Below, piece by piece: positions 51,301-60,300 of a DNA stretch of 64,000 nucleotides. Under the pieces are notes generated by a model. That model worked only from the letters and a program-made list of their open reading frames with translations. It did no database searches and was not told where the DNA came from. Origin of the DNA: Blastobasis lacticolella (taxonomy: Eukaryota > Arthropoda > Insecta > Lepidoptera > Blastobasidae); assembly GCA_905147135.1 (NCBI GenBank), contig LR990044.1:16496122-16560121 (forward strand). The letters run 5' to 3'. The stretch's first letter is position 1; every line of letters starts with the position of its first letter. The translations under genes were made by a program, and so were the position numbers.

Positions 51301-54300
51301 GATACATACGGAGGGTTAATTCTCCCTCCACCTAAGTAATAACGTCCCAAGACTCACGGTTGAGCAAAGAGAAGTCTGTGATAAGTTTTAATTAATACGA
51401 CTACTGGTGGTAAGTGACGATGCAGCCGAAGATGGAGCATGCCCGTCTTGTATAAGCATATTCACTCTAGCCTTGAAGGCATCCAGATTATAATGATCAG
51501 GAAGTATGTGTCTTGAACAATTAGTATACGGTAACAACAAGATACGCTTACACTGTGCCGCTGTCATTAAAGGCATCAGCGTTCCAAGTGACACATTAAT
51601 AAAACAACAAGGGTTTTCATTACACACCGTATATACATTATTATAATGTAAGGTATGAGATTGAAAGATCAAAAATGTAAACTAATGGGTTGCTACTATA
51701 AAAAAAAAATTCCAAATGGTGGATTATTTAAAATTGTATTATTATTGATTAAATTATTACATTCAAAATGAAATAAAATCATATGAATATTTTAAAATAT
51801 TTTAGTGAATTAAATAGGGAACTATGTTTTTTTTTGTTACATATTTGTGCTGTTACAATAAAATATGGGTAGTTTTCATTTATGCCACTGGTAGGTAATG
51901 GTAAGAAATTCTAAACCTTTGGTTCGTTGTTACAGTTCATTATTGCAAAGGCTTGGAAAGTAAGGGATTGACCGACGCGGACGCCGAGACAATATATTTA
52001 ATTAATTTCTCAAATAATAATGCATAAAATAGTATAAGATTCAAAATGGCGGCCGCTTCTTTCTAATATTGAACTTTTCTAAAACTGACTTCTGATGATG
52101 GGGTATGTCCGTCTGTACCTGTGTTTCTAGATAACTATTATTAGATTAAAAAGATCTAGTTGTACTTTTATATGGACAATATGTATTTTCATCGATGCAG
52201 AAATAATCGAATTATTGAACCTAAACCCCGCAAAATTGTCCCTTCCCGCATTTGATGGAATTTTCACACAAGACGAGATAGATTATCGACCCTTCCAAAT
52301 TCTATTTTGCAGGAATAGTTCCATTTTCCGGCGGAGTAGTTTTCAAAATATGTAAATACAACTATGTATATGTCCTTCTCGTCAAGAATTCAAGATAACT
52401 CCGTACCAAGGTTCATCGTATTCCGTTCTCCAGTCTTCTGATGATGTGTGATTGAGTAGGTAAAATATTCAAACGACTAAATATGTTCACAAAGCTTTAC
52501 GTGTACCTAAGTAAAAACTCAACGAAATACCAATAACCAAGTAGTTATTGATCATATGACCTTATGGACTAGGTATCATATGATCAGGTGGTGGTATAAT
52601 TAGTTGAATGACTAATAATAAGTAGGTATTTATTTTCATACCACAACCTTTGCATTTGTAATAATATGCGAATATATATAAGTAGTACTTACTAGCTATT
52701 GACCGCGGATTTGTCTGCTTAAAATTCGATTATAACATGCCATGCCCGTTCCCGCGGGAACCACATTAAATTTCGGGATTATAACAAGTGCTATTCTGGT
52801 CTATAAGTATTGCTGCCAATTTTCATCAAAGTCCGTTCAGTAGTTTTCGTGTGAAGGAGTAAAAAACATCCAAATATACATCCTTACAAAGTTTCGCATT
52901 TATAATATTATAGGTAAGTAAACAATACACAAATACATATAAGTAGGATTCCAAATGTGAAGCTGTGGATAACTTTAGTATACTATACTTACTTATTTGG
53001 AACATCTTACCTCGATAAGGTCAGGCAGATCATGCACAATCAGTCCGTAATTATTGAACAACTCCCAGCCCCGAATCCTAGCCAGATTGGGAAATAGGCT
53101 TCCCAAGCTCTCCAGTCCAACAACCCGGTAGAATACCAAGTAACCTGTAATCTGGAAAATGAAAACAAAGATAAGCAGGTACACCATAGTAAGTACCTTT
53201 TTAGACATAGACAAATTTTTATTTGACCTAGATACACATCCAAAATAATTAAAAATTAAATTTACAAAAAAGGAAAACAGGGCGCTGTGATGTGATGTGT
53301 GTTTTTAAATTATTTATGCTCTTCCTTCATCCATCCTCATGGATATATTTCTCATACGCATAATCATACAATAAGTGTCGGTGGCGTTTAACCATTACGG
53401 GTTCCGATTCGTACCCCGACGTACCGGGTCCGAACTCCAGTGTCGCCATATATCAGTGACTCTTTTCTGAGTTATGAAATTGTAGTTAGTTAAACTCTCA
53501 TCGATGCTCTTTCGGTGAGGGAAAACATCGTAATGAAACCTGCACATTCAGGCAGTCAGATAGCAGTCGCTCCACTGCAATTACCTGATCTGCAAAATTC
53601 TAGATCATCGTCAAGGCGGACCCTGGGTCCTTTGCCCTCGCACGCGAGAGCAAACCGAGACACTTACAATAGGCTTGATGTATGATCTTTTTTTGTTCTA
53701 TATGTGTTAGTTAAAGACTAGAAACGTAGATTTAGTTAGTGTTCACAAATAAGCAAGATATGAACGTTTGTAATTCCTAATTAGACAGAGCGGTCGATAT
53801 GAAACCGTCAAGGCGACCGACAATAATCTTAGTGATCTTATTATAAAATATTATTATGTTCTTTATTATTTTTCTTAAGATATCTTAATTTCATTTTCAG
53901 ATTTTAATATAGTTTTAATGCTATTTTTATATTTTGTTCATAAATACGATTTAATCAGTGTCAGTCATGACAGATTTTTTAATTGGTCCTGGGGTCTATA
54001 AACGCCACATTAGCGTTTCATATTATGATTTATATTAGAGTGCCACAAATTTATTTGATCCGGTAGCCAATACTGGAACCATAGAGAAACATTTTTATCT
54101 ACAGAAGCAGAGAGAACATACCGAGTTTCAATTCGAACACAAAATGTCACACATCTCTAAAACACACACACTAATGCAAATGCAGGGACGGAACAAGGCA
54201 GCCCATCTGCAATGTTATATTTGGTAAGAATTTCCACTCGTAACGAATATAAACAAATCTGACTTGTGAGTATATTTCGCTCCGGATGATTTGTAATTTT

Positions 54301-57300
54301 TTTAAACTTGTCCTTATAATTTTATATTGACATTATAATAAAAGGTAAGGTGTCTAGTGAATCAAACCCACGCCCTGATACCTACCACCCTCTTTTTGAT
54401 CTCTCGATCCTACATACCGTGAATCGGCAGTGCTTGCTTTTGCATGAAGGAGGGTTATGAGGATTTTGACCGGTATAAATGTTTATTTGTTGTCTCATAA
54501 CTTCTTAACTAAGTAGGTACCTACTTACTTATCGTTAGAAGTATCTTCATTTTCCACAGGTTGATAATGAAGATACTTTTAACGATAAGTAAGTAGACTC
54601 TACAATAAATTGAATATGATGCCCTCTAGAGGACTTAGTCATAAAAAAAATGAAAAGGATAGGTACATTAATATATTAAACAGGCAGCATATTCTTTATT
54701 TTCAGTAAAAAATCATATAATGATGATACACCAGGACTGAAGGGACTTGCATCTACTTATTATCTTGTTCTTCAAAATGTTAACAACGCAACACTTCCAA
54801 TTTGCAACCCAGACATCGCCATGTCTGGACTTTAGGAAACCTAGAAAAAGAAATAAATGTAAATAAACGTAAATACGCGATTAATCCGTTAAGTTGTTTC
54901 ATAAAATGTCAGAACATTAAAAATGTCAATGCCAAATTCAAAAGAATTGTCATGTCAATGTCATGACAGCGACGCTGCAGATAAGTTTGTGACAAATTAA
55001 TATGAATCATAATCGTAATTGAAGTTAATCTTAGGTACGTGTTTGCGAGAAACTACCTATGTAGTACTCCTGTATAATTTATTAACTGGGACGTACTTTT
55101 TATAAGAATTCCGATGGAACACCTATTCAAGGCGTAGGCATCTTAAGTTATTATGGTATAAGCAAGCAGACTCCGGCCCTGCAAAACAAAACACTTCTAG
55201 CTTTCGAATGTTGCAATTTAAAAGAAATCGAAAAATTAAGTGAACTGACAAATAAAATGAAAAGAGATTATTCAGTGCAAAGACTTTATCCCCTATACTT
55301 TTTCTTTATGCGTAGTCTATATTTTCGGTAGACATCGTGACTTATGGTAACTCAGAATCATCAGAGAATTTTCAGTATTATTATTAAAAAAAATCTGGAA
55401 AATTTACCCGGTATCAAATATTTGAATGGAGGCCATTAATCTTTTTTTTTCTTTTTATATTCCTGCTAAGTCTCTTTCCAGATTGTCATGTAGTAACCTA
55501 TATTTAAAAGATAACTTCAACAGGGCTACTATATTATGTATTGCCCACAAGAACAAACAATAGCACTAGAGAAATTATGTAAACGTTCCCTTTTTCCTGA
55601 TATTAGGTAACATAGCGACATGTCGAAAAGGTCCATAACAGGTATCTGAAACCAAGTTCCGACACTGCTCCGACAAACCCTAGCCCCGACATGTCGTAGC
55701 TCTGATTGACCACATCTATAACTGGCTGCAGCTCCGACAAAACACAGACCTAAAGCTCCTACAACACATGACATAAGATACGATGCCAGCAAGAAAAGGA
55801 AGAATCTATCACAAAGTTCAAGAAACAGTAATCTGGAAATTTCACTAATGCGTAAAAACGAATGGTTTTGTATGATTCATTTTCATGTGGTTTTTAAAAG
55901 AATAGAATACGTAGGTACAATGTTTATGTTCAGATGTCCACGCGGACGAAGTTGCGGGCAACAGCTAGTGATAAAATAAAAACTTGAATTAATTGTTTTA
56001 TTAAAAAACCTACATTGACTAAAATTGTTTTAAAGGATATATAATTTATTTTAAGGATATATAAAAGATAGCAAATAATAATTTAAAACTCTGACCAGCA
56101 GATCGCTCAAAATATCCGGCGGGGGCTGCCATTGGCATATTGTTTTAAAACGGGTAGGGCATAGCGGGGTATCCCGTTCGAATTGGAACCGCCCGACTGG
56201 GGAAGCACCTCCACCTTACAGAATACCGCAGCTAAACAATACTCTTTTAAATAGTATTGTGTTTCTGCCGGTGACTAAGGTCTCCAATGCTCCATTAGGT
56301 GGGGATTTGGGGAAACGTGGCTTTGGCAGTGGAGGGGCATTTGCCTTTTTGCTGCCAGAGCAACGTGTTATAGAGGTGGGTAACGCATTTGCGATACTCT
56401 TGGTGTTGCTATTGTCTATAGGCAGTGGTGACCACTTTCCATCAGGTGGCCCGCTTGCCTGTTTACCTACCGTATAAAAAAATATTGTGTTGCCAATCAT
56501 ATTAAGTAGGTATACATAAGAAAATCCAAACATATATTTAGTTCTAGGGTCATATTAATTAATGGACTGGGAATGGCAGCCCCCGATGGATTTTTCGAGC
56601 GATCTAATAGTCGGGGTTTAAAATATTATTTAAACCTACTGACAACAATTTTAGACGTGGTCGTCGTCGACCGTGGCCGGGTATATTCAAAATATTTTAT
56701 TTTGGGTTGTACGTAATATGAGAGGTGGTATAAGTCTAGCATGTATGTCTGTTAGTCTTGTCTGAGCCATCGCAGCTCCCGAACGGATGGACCGATTTTG
56801 ATGCGTCTTATTTTATTTGTAAACCGACATAGGTTATCGACACTATTCTCAGCTTTGTTTCATTTGTTTAGTAATTAATTTAGGAAATATTCAGTCACGG
56901 AACTCAAAGCCCAAACACAGACTACTTCTGCTCTTAGCTAGAGATGGAAATGGGGTCAACCGAATAAAACATCGAATGAAATAATGTCAAATGCTACATT
57001 TATTTATATAAAATAAATAAGCCATAATGAGATCAACAATTAATTAATTATATATAAATAAATATGTAAGTGTGTGCGTTTTATTATTACACCCTTACAA
57101 TAAACAATGGGTCAATGCAGTCACGGTGTCAGAAATAAATATTTTTATAAACGAGGACTTCAGGGTTTCTGGCACAGCAGGAGTCTTTCCGCTTCATTCT
57201 GAAAATACAAAATTAAAATTATTATTATCGCAGTTTACTACAAATATTTTGTATTTTGTTTTGTAGGACCCAGACTGGTCCAGTGAAAAACGACCTCCGT

Positions 57301-60300
57301 CAGACAACATAAAGACTCAAATTTTTTTTACGAAAGAGCCGAATATTTCCCACCCACATGATTGAGGTACAGTAGTGAAAATTGGGAAGCCTATTCGGAA
57401 GTACCTAGGTTCAGAAACCAGCAATCATTTATGAACATAGCATTACCTTCCTTTGTCAAAAAATCAAAGTAATGACCGGAGCGATAACCCCTGAAGGATG
57501 TGACCGAAACAGTAAATATGAGTAAAAAACAGATATGTAGTCCATAATATTCCAACGATGATTTCAACGATATTTTTTAATTCTACGCAGTGTGAAACGA
57601 GCATACAGACAACCCACCCGATGGCAAGCGGTAACTGTCACCCATAACATCTACGATTCATTCGTTTAGTTTGCAGGCAACAAAAATGCAGAATGTCTGG
57701 TGGTCACTGTGAGGATTAAGATAAAATGCCTCATGCTTGTAATTGCGCTGGCTACCTTATCCTTCCTACCTCCTTCCTATCCTTAAACCGAAATACAACC
57801 ATGCAAGCATTATTGCTTACCCAGGCAGACTCCTCAGGCTTGACAGAGTCCTACAACCTGATACCTGATAATTCATTTGAATAAATAGCTACGAAATAAA
57901 GTCAGATAAGCTGTCATAGAAATAGTACTACGGCTAAACATAGCATTATCACAGCATTATTCACAGATATAGTACCTAATACTCAGTACCTACTAACTTA
58001 ATGTGCTGCTGACAGTACACTGATACAAAATAAGTATCATTAAAAACGTTTTCGCTAATGAAATGCGCGCAGGTTGTACATGTTCTTTCACAATAATCTA
58101 TACTATGTTCTACAATCATAATAGAATACTATTTCACAAACAGAAAGATAACAATCAGGTCTACACGATTCACATGAAGTAAACAGTTGTCCCACTACCA
58201 TTAAAAACCCCATTCCAAGTTCAAATCAAAAACAGCTGCACAAGTTACCTGCACAAGTTTGTAGATTGCAACAATGGCGTCGTCATTCCGACAATTGAGA
58301 CTCCCTGCGACCGCGGCAGCCCTCTTGCCTCCCCAGCTCGAAGTGAACGTCAGCTGAGCCTCCGCAGCCATTAGGAGACACGCCAGCAGCACCAAGAAAA
58401 AACACTCCTTGTACATGATGAGCTGTCACTGTTTAAGCACCGCTTTGGATCGCTCCTGGAGGGTTTGTGACCCGGACCACGGCAGTTGGGCTCCTTTATA
58501 CGGGCCCGAAGGGACAGGTCAGACGTCAGATTTAATTGAAAGAAGCCCGTTGAGTTTTAATTTGCCGCTGTCTACAAATAATGACGTGTTACGCTAGGAC
58601 AGTTGTTGGTATGGCAGCTTTATTTTCGTTTTGTAAGTGGCTCTATCGAGATCGGTCGAAAAAAGTTCTCAAATTAAAATGACTCTTCATAACAATCTTT
58701 TATCGCGCGTATAATACTCATCAGAACCGTTTCAAAGATCCCAAACACTATATATTTACCTTGTTGAGTCCATCATCATCTTCAGACCTTGAATTGAGTT
58801 ACAAAATAACTGAACATTAGGGATGTTTATCGTCAGTTGAAAATATGAACAGGCGGTAGACCACAATTTTGTTCCACTTGTAACTTTGTTCCACTTTGAA
58901 CCACAAACCTCTCTAGCCTTTTCCACAACAACAAAGACAGTACTTAAGCCTATATGTTTATGAGGGTGATAAGGTAGGTCCAGTTGGGAGATTGGGGCAT
59001 CCTAATCCTTCCTCATTCGCTCATGGTCTACCTGCTGCCAGGCGAAACAGCTTTTCCATTATAGTTTGCGCGGGTCAAAAGACGTCGCATAGGAAGTATA
59101 ACCACCACCATTTTATACGATATACCTTAGATCCGATGTAGGAGACATGGTAGAGAAGGGGACCTTGGCCGAAGCCGAGATTGGCCGTAAGGTCATGATT
59201 ATACTTCTAGTATTCGTAGTGCAGAAGCGAAACCACGTGTGGTGAGATATATAACAATAATTTCTAATAATAATAATTTTTATTTCTTAAATCAACATTT
59301 GTATTGGGTACATCAGGTTGAACACTCCCAGTGGACAAGTATTATTTGTCTGTGTTGGGATAGTTCGCTGTCTTACATTTCTTTTACGTGATTCAGAATG
59401 TATACAAATAAAAATATGAATTTAAAGTTACAATCAAATCAAATTAATTAATGAAAATATAATTGCTTAATTTACAAAAAGTTTAACGTTTTTATAAAAG
59501 TGTACAAATCAAGTAGTGTCAAGCAGTCCTGGTTTTGTAGCTCTCTATTATACAGAGCACTAGCTATCATGGCGCGACTTTGTTCGCATGGCGTCCTACC
59601 CCTACGCCTATCCTACACTTAATTTACTCCTACCTACACTTTTGTTACTATAGACGAACACCGCATTAAAATCCGTTGCGAAGTTTAAAACATCTAAGCG
59701 CACATACATACAGACGGCGGAAAGCGGCACTGTTTTACACGATACGATTACAACGGGGTCCTAATTTTCTTTTTTATTATTCTCGGACAAATTCACACAG
59801 CGCCCCAAAGTAAGCAAAGCTTGTGTTATGGATGGTAGATTTTTAATTAATACTTAATATACATACTACACCCATACCCGTAACAGAAATTAAAATTCAT
59901 CATTTCAATGTTTGCTCGGCCGGGAATCGAACTCGAGTCCTCTGCGTGGCGACCGGCATGTTAACCAACTGAATCACTCAGGTCGGCGTAATTGCCACGG
60001 ATTGATAACTTCGGATGTCTCGAAGCTCTGATATCATAATCTACCTCACACGATTTTTGTATAAGTTGTACTACCCAGACATTTGATACGATGGAATTGG
60101 TGGACAGTCATGATAAAGCGTTAATGATTGAAAATATTGCGCTCTACCCTCTCTGTGGCACTAGTTTTCGTTTAAATATGCATAAATTGTTCAATATTCC
60201 AATTCAATGGCTGCTCCAAACGAGTACCTACGTGTACATATCTACGGTTCCCGCACAATTGTTGCTGGAACAGTGCAATAGTGAAATAAATGTCCGAAGC

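Noticed and set aside
58201..58248. Continuation of Akh exon 1 to the stop at 58201
   Set aside because: CAG|GTAACT is a splice donor, and exon 2 at 57160-57198 supplies the family's cysteine-containing C-terminus.
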